A stretch of DNA of 51,459 nucleotides from Klebsormidium nitens (taxonomy: Eukaryota; Streptophyta; Klebsormidiophyceae; Klebsormidiales; Klebsormidiaceae), in assembly GCA_000708835.1 (NCBI GenBank), contig DF237562.1:1-51459 (forward strand). Reading direction: 5' to 3'. The notes below the pieces were generated by a model. The model saw only the letters and a program-made list of their open reading frames with translations. It was not told the DNA's origin and searched no databases. Position 1 is the first letter of the stretch. Each line of letters begins with the position of its first letter. Made by a program: the position numbers and the translations under genes. Of the stretch, positions 1 to 11,000 are shown piece by piece.

Positions 1-274
1 CGTGGATTATGCGGCTAATCGTATAGCTCTCCCTTGTCCACTACTTGTGACAAGACCAGCCACGCAAGCTGTGCAGAACACAGATAAGCTTGGCTGCATC
101 GAACGGCGAAGCCGAACACAACTTATCCTGAACGGTGATATCGGCTCACTGAATCCGATCCATCCGGGATATTACGCCGTCTTGCAGACAGCTACGCAGT
201 GCGTCGTTAAGACGTAACCACCGCCGTTTCGCTAACTCGCGGTCAACGAAATCCTGTCGAGAACGAGGTTAGGC
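1..274. other. Retroelement interior, no assignable ORF
   Basis: This lies downstream of the gag-like stop on the minus strand, where pol would be expected. The longest minus-strand frame I can follow is about 40 codons and has no recognisable protease, integrase or polymerase motif. A plus-strand frame from position 2 to 217 gives 71 codons of no recognisable family. Confidence 0.4.
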
Positions 275-1264
275 TTAACCAGTCGTAATCGTTACAAGAA
301 ACCACCCCTCCTGAAACCACCCCCTGAAACCTCCACCTCCACCGCGAAACTTCCTGCCAGAGGACTTCTTCTTCTCCTTCGATTGCTCATCTTCCTTGAC
401 AGCCTTCTTAGCCTTCTTGACCTGTGCTTGGAGTTCGTCTGGGAGAGTGGAGATGAAAGCTTGCTCTTCGACTTTCTTCAAAACATTCCAGCCTTCTGAC
501 TCAGCAATTTCGAGAAACTGCAAGCGCTTGGAGCAGATGTCGATACCTTCATCCAGGTGCTGGCGGAGCTTCTCTGCATCCTCAGGACCAAGGGGGGGAA
601 GATCACCATCAGCCACAGCAGCGACCCTGTCGCGAACCTCGTGCATGTGAAGAGAAGCCTCCTCCAGAGGAACATACTGCTTCTTGATGCCTTCGTTCTT
701 GAGAGACTCACCCTTGCGCTTCTTGCTCTCGAAGGAAGAAGAACCAGCACCAGCAGAAACAGAGTCCTGAACAGCGGAAAGCTTTTGCTCGATCCGAGAA
801 GCGATCCGATCTTCGGAAGCAGCGAACATGTGCGTGAGCATGCCTTGAAACTGAGGATCGAGGAAGCCAAGAGGAGGTTGCTCCATGCGTGCTGCATGTT
901 GCTGGTTAGACGGAGGTTGCTCGGTCTGGAAGCGCTGAGGAGGTGTAAAAGCACTCTGGCTGCTGTGCTGAAAATTGAAAGGACCACCAAAACCGAAGGG
1001 GGAAGGCCCATAGCCATTCATAGGAGGAGCAACAAATGGATTGAAGCCCTGCGCGAGACCAGGAGGAGCACGAAGCGGAGCAGGAGGGACGCGAATGTCC
1101 TGCTGAGCATGGTCTTCGGCTGCCTTGAGCGCAGCTTCGTCTTGAGCATGGCCTTGTTCTTCTTCGTTGCGCGGAGGAACTTCCCTGACTTCAGCTCCAG
1201 CATCTTCATTTCCTGGCAGTTCCCCATCAGCAGGAAGAGCTTCTTGGCTTCGAAGGGCCGCCAT
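275..1264 (-). CDS. Gag-like protein of LTR retrotransposon
   Basis: A single-exon ORF of 329 codons from the first ATG (1264-1262); reading upstream in frame begins only with a TTG at 1288. The protein has an acidic N-terminus, a middle rich in Pro, Gln and Phe, a charged helical part (about residues 140-290, with KKRKGESLKNEGIKKQY) and a basic Gly-rich tail with RKFRGGGGGFRG. No CCHC knuckle is seen; the Gly/Arg tail could bind nucleic acid instead. It starts about 270 bases after the primer-binding site, as expected for gag. The family is inferred from context more than from sequence motifs. The large ORF on the opposite strand (557-1276) is its shadow. Confidence 0.6.
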   Translation of the reverse strand: MAALRSQEALPADGELPGNEDAGAEVREVPPRNEEEQGHAQDEAALKAAEDHAQQDIRVPPAPLRAPPGLAQGFNPFVAPPMNGYGPSPFGFGGPFNFQHSSQSAFTPPQRFQTEQPPSNQQHAARMEQPPLGFLDPQFQGMLTHMFAASEDRIASRIEQKLSAVQDSVSAGAGSSSFESKKRKGESLKNEGIKKQYVPLEEASLHMHEVRDRVAAVADGDLPPLGPEDAEKLRQHLDEGIDICSKRLQFLEIAESEGWNVLKKVEEQAFISTLPDELQAQVKKAKKAVKEDEQSKEKKKSSGRKFRGGGGGFRGWFQEGWFLVTITTG

Positions 1265-1536
1265 CGTCAGAGCTGATGAAGATCGCAAAGCAGAGGATCA
1301 CGAACGAAAGAGGACTAGAGCGTCACGTGAAGGAAGACGAAAGCCATGCACAGATGCATGGACAGAGGAGAAAAGAGAGAAGGAACTTAGAGAGAGAGTT
1401 GCGTCGAGCCTAGCAGTGTCTGTAGTTCGCACATCGCAGAATGAAGAATGAGCGAACTTCGTTCGCTTAAAGAGGGCGTTGATACGCCACGTCATCAACC
1501 GGCCACTTTTTGCAGGGCCGAGTGCTCGGGGCACAA

Positions 1537-1548
1537 GCTCTGATACCA
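1537..1548 (-). other. Primer-binding site (tRNA-iMet complement)
   Basis: The minus strand reads TGGTATCAGAGC, the complement of the 3' end of plant initiator methionine tRNA. This is the standard minus-strand priming site of many plant LTR retrotransposons. Its position between a TATA-bearing segment and a gag-like ORF fits that role. Confidence 0.8.
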
Positions 1549-1550
1549 AC

Positions 1551-1781
1551 TTCTTGGCGACAGAATACCACAAACCCATGCTTCGATGTCGCTGTGTGAC
1601 GTCAGGCGTTCCGGGTCCCAAGACGCCCACTTTAAATACTTCGCTTGGCGAAGATCTGCTGACGTCAGCAGTGTCGCAGACTGAGATTCGAATTCGAATT
1701 ACGGTTCGCGGCAGAGAACCGAAATTCTTCACTAATTTCAAACGTGAAGAATTTACAATTTCTTCGGGTCAGGTTTTAACA
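1551..1781 (-). repeat. Probable 5' LTR
   Basis: On the minus strand this segment begins TGTTAAAACC, a usual LTR start, and carries a TATA-like TATTTAAA (complement of about 1631-1638) some 90 bases before the primer-binding site. The exact 3' end is uncertain: a CA lies about 9 bases before the primer-binding site instead of directly next to it. The partner LTR is outside the window, so the limits cannot be proved by comparison. Confidence 0.5.
1722..1754. repeat. 11-bp inverted repeat inside the LTR
   Basis: AAATTCTTCAC at 1722-1732 is the exact reverse complement of GTGAAGAATTT at 1744-1754, with an 11-base spacer. It lies in the upstream half of the probable LTR, before the TATA-like box in minus-strand orientation. 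Confidence 0.7.
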
Positions 1782-1939
1782 CAGAGTCGACAAACCCGGC
1801 CACCTTCCGTGCTTGAATGACGACTGGAGCAGGCCACGAGAAACCCGTCAAAGAATGTAATAACCCACTAAAAAGAGCTTGAAAGCGCTGACAGTGATGG
1901 CCTATTCTCGCTCATGCATTGACTCCTGAGCTATATTCA

Positions 1940-2008
1940 ATGCAACAATTCTGGGCAGGAATGTCGGCTGAAGCAGCTGCACTTCTCCCCTTCGTGACAC
2001 TGCTCTAG
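1940..2008 (+). CDS. Possible upstream ORF before ALA2-like gene
   Basis: An ATG at 1940 opens a 22-codon frame that ends at TAG 2006-2008, 25 bases before the ALA2 start codon; a second in-frame ATG is at 1961. The frame differs from that of ALA2, and the ALA2 frame has its own TGA at 1995-1997. If the transcript starts upstream of 1940, this would be a translated uORF able to lower ALA2 translation. Transcription here is assumed, not shown. Confidence 0.3.
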   Translation: MQQFWAGMSAEAAALLPFVTLL

Positions 2009-2033
2009 CTGGGTGGCAAGCCCATTCAGAGCT

Positions 2034-5000
2034 ATGGCGGACCGAGCCGCCTCTGAAGTTGTAGCGAAGAGGTGCGTCACCATCAACACAAGCAAGAACG
2101 TCAACCAACCGAGGCTGCGGAACAAGGTTGCAAACACCAAGTACACGTTGCTGACTTTTCTGCCCAAAAATTCGATGGAACAATTCAGGTGAGAATGTGA
2201 ATTGTTCACTAGCTTCTGGATTTGTGCAGCTACAAGAGAAAGAGTGGCGACTAAATATGCAACTTGCCTAACTGCCCAGCGTGTGTGGAGCCCAAATATC
2301 TATGCGATGGAGTTGTTTATAGGACTGATTGTACTTCATGTCCACCAACTTTTGTTCGTCAGCCCAGAAAAAGCGGCTGTCTCCATTGTTGTGTCAATAA
2401 GAGTTTTTCCTTTCTTACCACCAACTTTGTTGAACACTTTCTATGGCACATCTCATCTGCAAGCAGATTGGAAAGCAGTTTGCAGCCCGTTTGCATTCCA
2501 GAAAGTTCTGCGCCCAGCCTAAGAATGCCAAGATCAACCAACTTCATTTGATTGAAGCCCCTTAAACAACTAACACTACTTGCTTAACTGCCGACTCTAT
2601 CTGCTCTGCCCCCGCCTCACAAACAGACATTCCTTGATCATTGCTGTGCCCTGACGGTGGTCCCTCTCATCTTGGTCAACAGACTCATTGTTGTGCACTT
2701 TGTTGCTGAATTGCGTACCTCTTGGCAGCCACTTCACAACGAACGACTTCTTCTGTGGCTGCTATCTTCTTACCTTGGTCAACACTCACAATCAATGGTC
2801 AACCACTTTCCTTGACACCCCAACACTTATTCTCTGCAGCCACTTCCTTATGAAGGACTTCTGCTGTGGCCGCCAATCCTCTTTTCATGGAGAACACCCT
2901 CAACAAACCGCCAGCAATATTTCCTTCCCACATATTCGTACCAACATACTCTTACCCCAAACCCCCTCTTCTCTGCAGCCGCTTCATGAACAAGTACTTT
3001 CTGATCATTGCGGTGCTCCAGCTGTGGCCGCTGATCACGCCCGTGAACCCGCTCACCACATGGGGCCCCCTCCTGTTCATTTTTGCCGTCACCTCCATCA
3101 AGGAGGCATGGGACGACCTCGGGCGCTGGAAGATGGACAAGGAGGCTAACCAGAAGCGGGTTTGGATAACCAGGGACGGCCAACGCGTTCCTGTGAGTTG
3201 GATTTCAATGATGCTGTAAAGAAAAGCTGAGTGAACAATCAGAGAGCTGTGCTGAGACAGGTGGAGTTAGTTAGTGGGTGCGGGTGCGGGTGGGGTGCGG
3301 GTGCAGAGCAAGTAAAGTTTTCAATTGGTCTGGAGTATGATTGAGGGCTTAATATTGTTTCACTGCGCATCTTGTTCACCAAGTTGAGAAGTACGTAAGT
3401 TGGTGGCAAAAGCATATAAGCCCTTGGGTATGAGCTGTGTCAACAGAAAGCCTTAGCCCTTTTCTTGGGTCATTCTGTATCTTATCATGGTGCATTTTTT
3501 CTTCTTAGTCAATACCATGCTTGATCAATTCATTGCTCTCATCTCTCAGTTCTCGAACAGATTCCACAGAGTTTCAATGATGGACAGACTGCTGAACTCA
3601 TCACATACCACCTGAAAGGAGGCAAACTTCTGTCACAATTCTCAAGGTCGTCATCTCTTGCAGGTGATGGCCCAAGATGTGTGCGTAGGCGACGTTGTGT
3701 GGTTGCAAGAGGACGACGAGGTGCCGTGTGACATCGTGTTGCTTGGGACGGCGGATCCGCTGGGACACTGCTACGTCCAGGTCAGTCCAGGCTTAAGCGG
3801 AAATATTGCGAAGCGCCTAGGCCGTTGAAGAACAGAAAATTGGGAGAAGGAATAAGGGGTGGTGTAGGCAAAGGGTGCAAACATCACGCAAATTCGACAG
3901 AAAAGCAAGGAAGGGGGTGTGCGATTGTTTCCTGCAGCTCGAAGCTGGACTGGAGTCTAGAATAACAGCTTGAGTTTTTGAACATGCATTTCTGTTGTGC
4001 CAAACTTTGCCTCGCATGCTCTGCAGACGGCGGCTCTGGACGGGGAGACCAACTTGAAGACCCGCTACGTTGCATTACCAACAGAAGAAACAGCCTCCAT
4101 TGAGAAGATGGTACATATAACGGTGAGTGCTAAACCTCAGGTATGCTCCGCAACGTACTTTTCTTCTGCTTCGAAATGAACAGGTATAGCCGTCAAAAAT
4201 CTAGTCTCCGGAACGAAAGACGTTTTCGGTTTGCACTTTGTCATCCGATTGAGACTGACTGATACTGGTTGTCGTGCAGTGCTGTTCATTGCTCGCCGCA
4301 ATTGCCGTTGCCAATTTTGACCGAAGGCAGCGACAGTTAATTGTAAGCCTGGTAGAGAAAACTGAACGGAAAAGTTCGGCAAGAATTTCGAGTCTGGTTT
4401 CCAGCAGCCCTGGCGTGCTACTACGAGGACTCTCCAGTCCTCGCTGCACCTTTCAGCTTCTGCCCCTTAGCACGTTTCTCTTCCCTTAGGTCATCGCTTC
4501 CCTCTTCCAACCACTATCCTCCTTCTTGGCCCACCCGACTGTGCCGACGTGAGCGCGATCTTTCGCTGCAGGGATCCATCGAATGCCCCCTCCCCAACAA
4601 GGACGTGTCCCGCTTCGACGCCTTGTTTCGTCCCGCAGCCGGGTCTACCGACGACGGCCTGGTTCCACTGAGCATCGAGAATACGCTCTTGCAGTCGTGC
4701 TACCTCAAGAATACCGCCTGGGTTTGTGGCGTTGCCGTCTACACAGGTCCGTTACAGCAGATTTTGCTGGCCACTTGTGGGTAGGCATACATAGAAAGCG
4801 GTGTCCTTTTGGGAGGTCCACTTGGCTCGTCGGTTGATGATGACACCATTCAGATTTCTTCGGTTTACAGCTATTGGCTGGTAGTAGAAGGTGGACGGCA
4901 GACGGAGTTGGTAGTCTGAAGATGCTGCCTGTTGACACAACAAAGCGACAAGGTCTGTGTCGGCAAACAGCAAAGAGTAGTAGTGTTTCCTCCGATGCCA

Positions 5001-8000
5001 GTATCTGAAATGAAGTTCACCGTTCGGAGTTGCAACTGGATGCTGGGAAAGACTGCAGAAGCACCCTCGCCATTCAGACGGTGCCTCGAAACGGCTTTCA
5101 AATTGTCGTTTGGAAATGCATCCAAGTGATTGAAGATCCGATCCTTTCATCCAATCAAGGAAGACAACACTTCTTGCAAGACTCTGCTTCTCTGCACGAC
5201 ATTCCCACCGTATGATCGTTGGGCAGTCACATCCAAGGCCTACTCCTCGACGAGGCAAAGACAAGTGCCCTACAGACCTTGAGTGGAGCCTACTCTGCAC
5301 AGTTGCCTTCAAACCCCGCTTGCCTTTCCTGCAGGCAACGAGACGAAGCTGGGCATGAGCCGCGGCGCCACCCCGGTGAAGCTGGCCGCAACGGACGCCG
5401 TAATTGACCGGCTGACGGGCGCCATCTTCGCGTTCCAGATTTTGGTCGTTGCGGTCATGGGCGCCTCAGGGGACGTCCTCAAGGAGCGCCAGCGGCACCG
5501 GGTGAGACTGCGGAAGCATCAGCACAGCTCTAAAACCTTGCTTTTCCTAAAATCAGAGATTTTCCGAACCTGGAAATCTCACTCATTCCGAGCTTCGACC
5601 ATGATTTGAGTACAGGTGCAGCAATTACTGGGTTATCGGTCGGACCCCGTCGTTGGGTCGGAATCTGTTGGCCCATTGCGAAATCGCCGAGGTGATTGGT
5701 GATCTCAACAATTGTTCATCGGACAGTCTAGATCCGGCATACGGCACAGATTGAACTCCGGATCAGGTGGCTAGATGGCTCAGTAAGCAGTAGCTGGCGT
5801 CGTCCCCCGAAGACGATGGAACCGGTGGTTGGACCACGTGAAATCCACTTCGTTGTTTAGATGCCTTAGCTTGGCCATGGTTGCGGAATTTCAGACCTCA
5901 AAGGCTCTAAACATACTTGAAGCGGCTCCGGGAAGCTGCCGTTATGACACAGTGACACCCTCAATACTGCTCGGGCCAGCAGATTGGAGTCTCATCGTTT
6001 CGTGGCTTGGGACACGGTGCAGAGCCGACGTGTGGATTTCCTTCGCGCGTAGAATTTCGGTGGAACAGTAGTTTGAAACGCCGATTCATCTTTCCCTCTT
6101 CTCCCCTTTCGCAGCTGTGGTACCTGGAGTACCCCCGCCGCGAGCGCTGGTTCGACTTTTCGGTCATCCCGCTGCGCTTCGAGCTGCTGAGCTCCATCAT
6201 GATCCCCATCTCGCTCAAGGTGTGGCCCTCAATCCTTTGTTTCCGTCGACCCTTCTTTTGCTTCTCCGTTTTACCAGAGATTTGGATGAGAGCTCCGGTG
6301 TTGCAAACCAGGAAAAAACGAAGAGGAAAGCCAGTGTCTGGCACCTTGCCTTCGCCCCCCTTGGAATTTCGCTCTCTTTGAGATGGGACCGTCCGCTCAG
6401 ATTGTGTGCCCGTGAACTGAGGTCAATCAGCACTGATGCCAGGGCCCAAGCCCCGCTTGCGCTTCTCGGAGAATGCAATTTGTTCTCTCAGTTCCGAAAA
6501 GCAAACCCCGAAATCTGTACCCTCAGTTCCGAAACGCAAACCCCGAGAAGGGCAGCTCGCATCCGTACGCCTTGGCTTGTGAATTGGACGAAACACCAGG
6601 GTTTGGAAGCAAGTTTGTCGGAAGTGACTCGTCCGAGACTGCTTTTCATGTTTCAGTGTTGTGGGTTTTCTGCACACCTGACCCCGGCAAGCTCAATGGC
6701 GGCAACCTTACGCAGTTGCAGCAAAGAAGTCGGCAATCCTAAGCTTTGGCTCGAGGGTCTCGCTCAAGTCCCGTCAGTCGAAAAGCCCTCAATGCGCTGC
6801 AACTGTTTGGATGTCCGCAGGTGACGATGGATCTGGTGAAGGCGGCCTACTCCAAGTTCATCGACTGGGACCTCCAGCTGTATGACGCAGACACCGACAC
6901 GCCCGCGCGCGCCAGCAAGTGAGTCGCGCTTTCGTTTAGCGGTGTCAAATGATCAGAGAACTTCGTTGACAAGTGAAACAGGGACTAAGAGCTCGACACC
7001 TTCCTCGCTATGATATTCCTGGAAGTGTAGTGGACGAAAAGACACGGCTTCGCATCGTCAGTGAGAACATAGCAGCAGACCGATTTAGGCGCCATCCGGG
7101 AGTACGCAAATAGACGGATCGCTGTGTTGGGCTTGGTCCTGTCCGTAATTCATTGTTCAATTTCGTTCTTCTAGGCGCAGTTTGTGGCAGGCCGGAGCTC
7201 GTGAATTTCCGTTGACCATCCCGCGAGACGATCTCTGGGTTTGACTAGTAGCGACGAGCGGGTTTCGGAACGCTGGCCCAAGAATAAATAAGCGAGAAAC
7301 CGCTAGGAGAGAATTACGAGGGGAAATGGGTGCTCGGCCAAACGAGCATCTCGCAAGGCCTAGGACCGAGCCGATTGAGCTCTGAACGGCGGCCGTCGAA
7401 CGGCACCCTCGCGACGCAACAAAAAGTATACCAGCTGTGCTCCATCAGATAGCTCAGCACTCACAAGGCTTGACGCTTGTTGGATGCACAAGCTGTTCGC
7501 GTTTTGCAGCCGGGCAACCCGGAACCTACCGTCCAGCGTGCAAACCCCTGGGCATCGATCACGAGCGACTTGAGCCAATAATTGACTGGTTTGGAAACGT
7601 GTATCTCTGTGCGCAGCACGGGCATCCCCGAAGACCTGGGCCAGGTGCAGTACATTTTGACGGACAAGACGGGCACGCTGACGGAGAACGTAATGCTGCT
7701 CAAAAAGTGCGGTGTCCGCGGGCGGGCGTACGGAGAGACCACGGGAGACGTTGTGACGGGTGAGTGGGGCATGCACTTGGAAACCTTCCAGAAGCTGGGT
7801 TCTGCTTGCTGGGTTTCCCGAGATCCTTCCTGAATTTGAGCTTTAGATACAGTCTCGGATGAGCTGTTAAGAATCTCATGCTCAAGAAAAGCAGTCTGGC
7901 GACGAAAGCATGTAACAGCTGTCCAGTAGCCTTCCTGACAATTTTAAGGTTCAGTTTATTCAACGAAAAGCGGACCGCGAAATACAGTAGGACGGGCAAT

Positions 8001-11000
8001 CTGTTTTCGGGCACGTCAACCCTGCCTTTCAACGTCTCTTTGAACAAGTAAACGTCGGGGTTCTCATTGTGCAAAGTGTTGGTAAATCATCGTCAGGCTA
8101 CTCTCGATCCTCTGCAGACCCGGACCTCCGGCGCGCGCTCGAGCGCGCGGACTCAGCAGAGGCGCAGCTGGTGTTGGCGCTGGCGGTTTGCAACACGGTG
8201 GTACCTGTCCAGAAGCGGGGCGTGCGCAGCTTCAAGGTGGCGTCCCAAGACGAGCTGGCGTTCGTGAGCGCAGCGGCGGAGCTGGGGTTCACTCTGGCGA
8301 GCAGGGAGGGGCAGACGCTTGGTGAGGACGATGTTAAATTCTCCGTTTGATTGGAATCGAGGTCGAAACAAATGGAGGGCAATTGTCAAGCGTGACAGCG
8401 GACTGGGGACGGTAAGATCTCTGGGCGTTCAAGCAGGGAGGGACAGAAGCTAGGTGAGGCCGTTCCTCAATTGTGCATTGAGGGAATCGGACGTCTGTGA
8501 TTGCGGAACGACAACCAACTCGGCACGCTTTTAGATTCTGGGCGATCATGCAAGAAGGGACAGACGCTCGGTGAGGACAGTTTTCGCCTTGCGGATTGAA
8601 AAGACTGGACGTCAGTGCTTACGCACGACGATCGACTGGATCCAGCTTTTGAGCAGGAACGGGCGGACGCTCGTTCAGTGCGGATTCCGCGGGCAGTGAT
8701 CGGTGGTTTGTGAGTGGTTTGTGAGTGCTTTGTCTGAAAGGAGACACACGAGTCTCCGGGAGAACTTCGACCGTCAGAAGAATCTGAAGACCGTTCTGGG
8801 CAAGCAAGCTTCTTCCGAGCACGACCATTTTTCGGAGAGAGCGGTTTCTTTGCGAGGAAGCGAGACGGCCTTCGTAGACTGAACCCCATGTTAGCAAGGA
8901 TTCTCTTCTAAAGGAAAGATCCGACGCCTGGGTCTGAAGGAAGAAGTGTTCGCATCGTGAAGCTAACGTCAGCGACGCATGCAGCGCCAACCGCCGTTGC
9001 AATCCTGAGGCCTCCTTCTTTCGTTCGTTGGTTTTTATCTGGACTCTTCGTCGTTGTTTGACAGAGGGGACGCCCACCTCCTGGAGACGCTGGAGGTTTC
9101 GCTTGAGTGAAAGCAAAAGGTTAACTACAAGAACTTTCAACGTTTTTAGCTCCAAATACGAGCCTCCTATCTGTTTTTGACAGTTGTCGCGCTAGGTGAA
9201 GAGAGTGCCCGCTTCGAGCTGCTTGAGACGCTGGAGTTTTCGCCGGAGCGCAAGCGCATGAGCGTGGTGGTGCGCGAGCGGGCGTCGGGGCGGCTGAAGC
9301 TGTACACCAAAGGCGCGGACGAGACCATCTTCCCCAGGCTGCGAACAGGTTAAGCAACGGTGCTGTTGTTTCCAGATGTCGACCAGTACGGGTGCCTCAG
9401 CGGCTGTAGCGGAGTTTTTGAGTGTACATACGCATTTCGTCGGCGGAGGGTCTGCAGCTTTTACAGATGGACCGGTCGCTGATACAGAACATGATTCGCG
9501 GACCTCCTCTGGCGATGCGGGTTTGTCAAAGGCGAAACCCCTCCGCAATCAGGTCCTCAGTGACACGGGGTTTGGCTTTCTTGCGAACTGAAACTACGGA
9601 AAGACGTTCCTCACCCGGCCATATAACAGCTGTTTTTAAAAATTGCCGACCCTCAACTGTGTGCGACTTCCTGAGAGTTGCCCATCTGCTTAAAAGCCCA
9701 TTCTTCTACTGGAGCACTTGCAAAAGTCATACGACGAAAGTGCACAGTCATTGAGCGGTATTACACGAGGTAGCGTGGTAGCTTGGTAAGTCGAGGTAAG
9801 CCTCGGTAGCTCGGTAAGCCTCGATAGCTCCAGTAACTTGCCGAAATTTGGCGTAAGTCCTGTCCCTACCGCAACTCACCGGGCTCACCGCATCGTGGTT
9901 GGTGCGGCAAGCGGGGTAAGCACGGCAGTTTCCTGCCTGGAAAAACGTCAAGCTACCGCACTGTACCGCGCCCCATGTAACTTGCGGTAGCTCGATAGCT
10001 CCAAAAGCTGGAGCTACTACGACTTACCGCGCCCATGTGACTTGGCTCATTGACCTTGTTTGAACAGGTGAGGAGACGGCCTCGACGGCCGCGCTGCTGG
10101 AGGACTATGCGCGGCATGGACTGCGAACCATGGTGGTGGCGGCGCGCAGCGTTGACGAGGACGAGTATGCGGAGTGGGCGGGCAAAATGCGAGAGGCACG
10201 GGTGGCGCTCCAAGACAGAGACGTGAGTGCTTTTTACTTCACAGCTTGTTTGAAGCAGCCTGCCGCTTTCAGTGGAGACCTTAGTGTAGGTATCCGGTTC
10301 GCTGCTAAGTGACATTCAACCAGAGAAGGTGACACACAAACCGGCACAATGCGCGGACAATGCTGTATTTGGGGCCGATTGAAAGTTTCAGGTGGAGAGG
10401 AAGGTCGTGGGAGAGATTTGCGAAGTATGGGAAGCAGTGGGGGTGACTGAGAGAAACAAGGCTGGGGGCGTAAGTTCCGGCTTAGAGAAGATCTTTCCTG
10501 CTCTACTTTCTTTGACGGGCATCGCGAACCGTGCCGACCGAGTCGTCTATGACGAGCGATCTTTCACTTTCCGCGCTCTTCCACTTTCGATCACGTCAGA
10601 CTTGCAGAACACCGGACGCTGATGAAATTTGCATCTGCTTCGGTGAACCAGTTTCGACGTGCGTGGACTTAAGCGCAATTTGAGCCGCTCACAAAGCACC
10701 AAGTCTCAATGCGCTGGTTCGTCCTGCTTCAGGAGCGGACGGCGGAGGTGGCTTCGCTGTTGGAGACGCGGCTCGAGCTGCTGGGGTGCACTGCGATCGA
10801 GGACAAGTTGCAAGAGGGCGTGCCGGAAACCATTGCCCTGCTGCGGCGCGCGGGGATCCGGTTCTTCATGCTCACGGGAGACCGCCATTCTACTGCCGTG
10901 CAGATCGCCAAGGCGTGTGGGCTGGCTGGCTCAGGTGAAGATGCGAAACTTCGCCGCATGTTTGCTCCTTTTGCAGAGAGCGTTTGTAAGGGCAAGTGGA

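Larger units (their letters stand above)
1..1781 (-). mobile_element. LTR retrotransposon, 5' portion (runs off the left edge)
   Basis: Read on the minus strand, the order is a probable LTR (about 1781-1551), a primer-binding site (1548-1537), a leader of about 270 bases and a gag-like ORF (1264-275). That is the 5' half of an LTR retrotransposon. The minus-strand 12-mer TGGTATCAGAGC is the classic plant primer-binding site complementary to initiator Met-tRNA. No reverse transcriptase, integrase or protease motif is visible before the window ends, so Copia or Gypsy cannot be chosen. The element points away from the ALA2-like gene that starts at 2034. Confidence 0.75.

Noticed and set aside
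557-1276. 239-codon plus-strand ORF
   Set aside because: It is antisense to the gag-like ORF and reads as Arg/Ser-rich mirror sequence with no domain; the minus-strand frame fits the primer-binding site and LTR.
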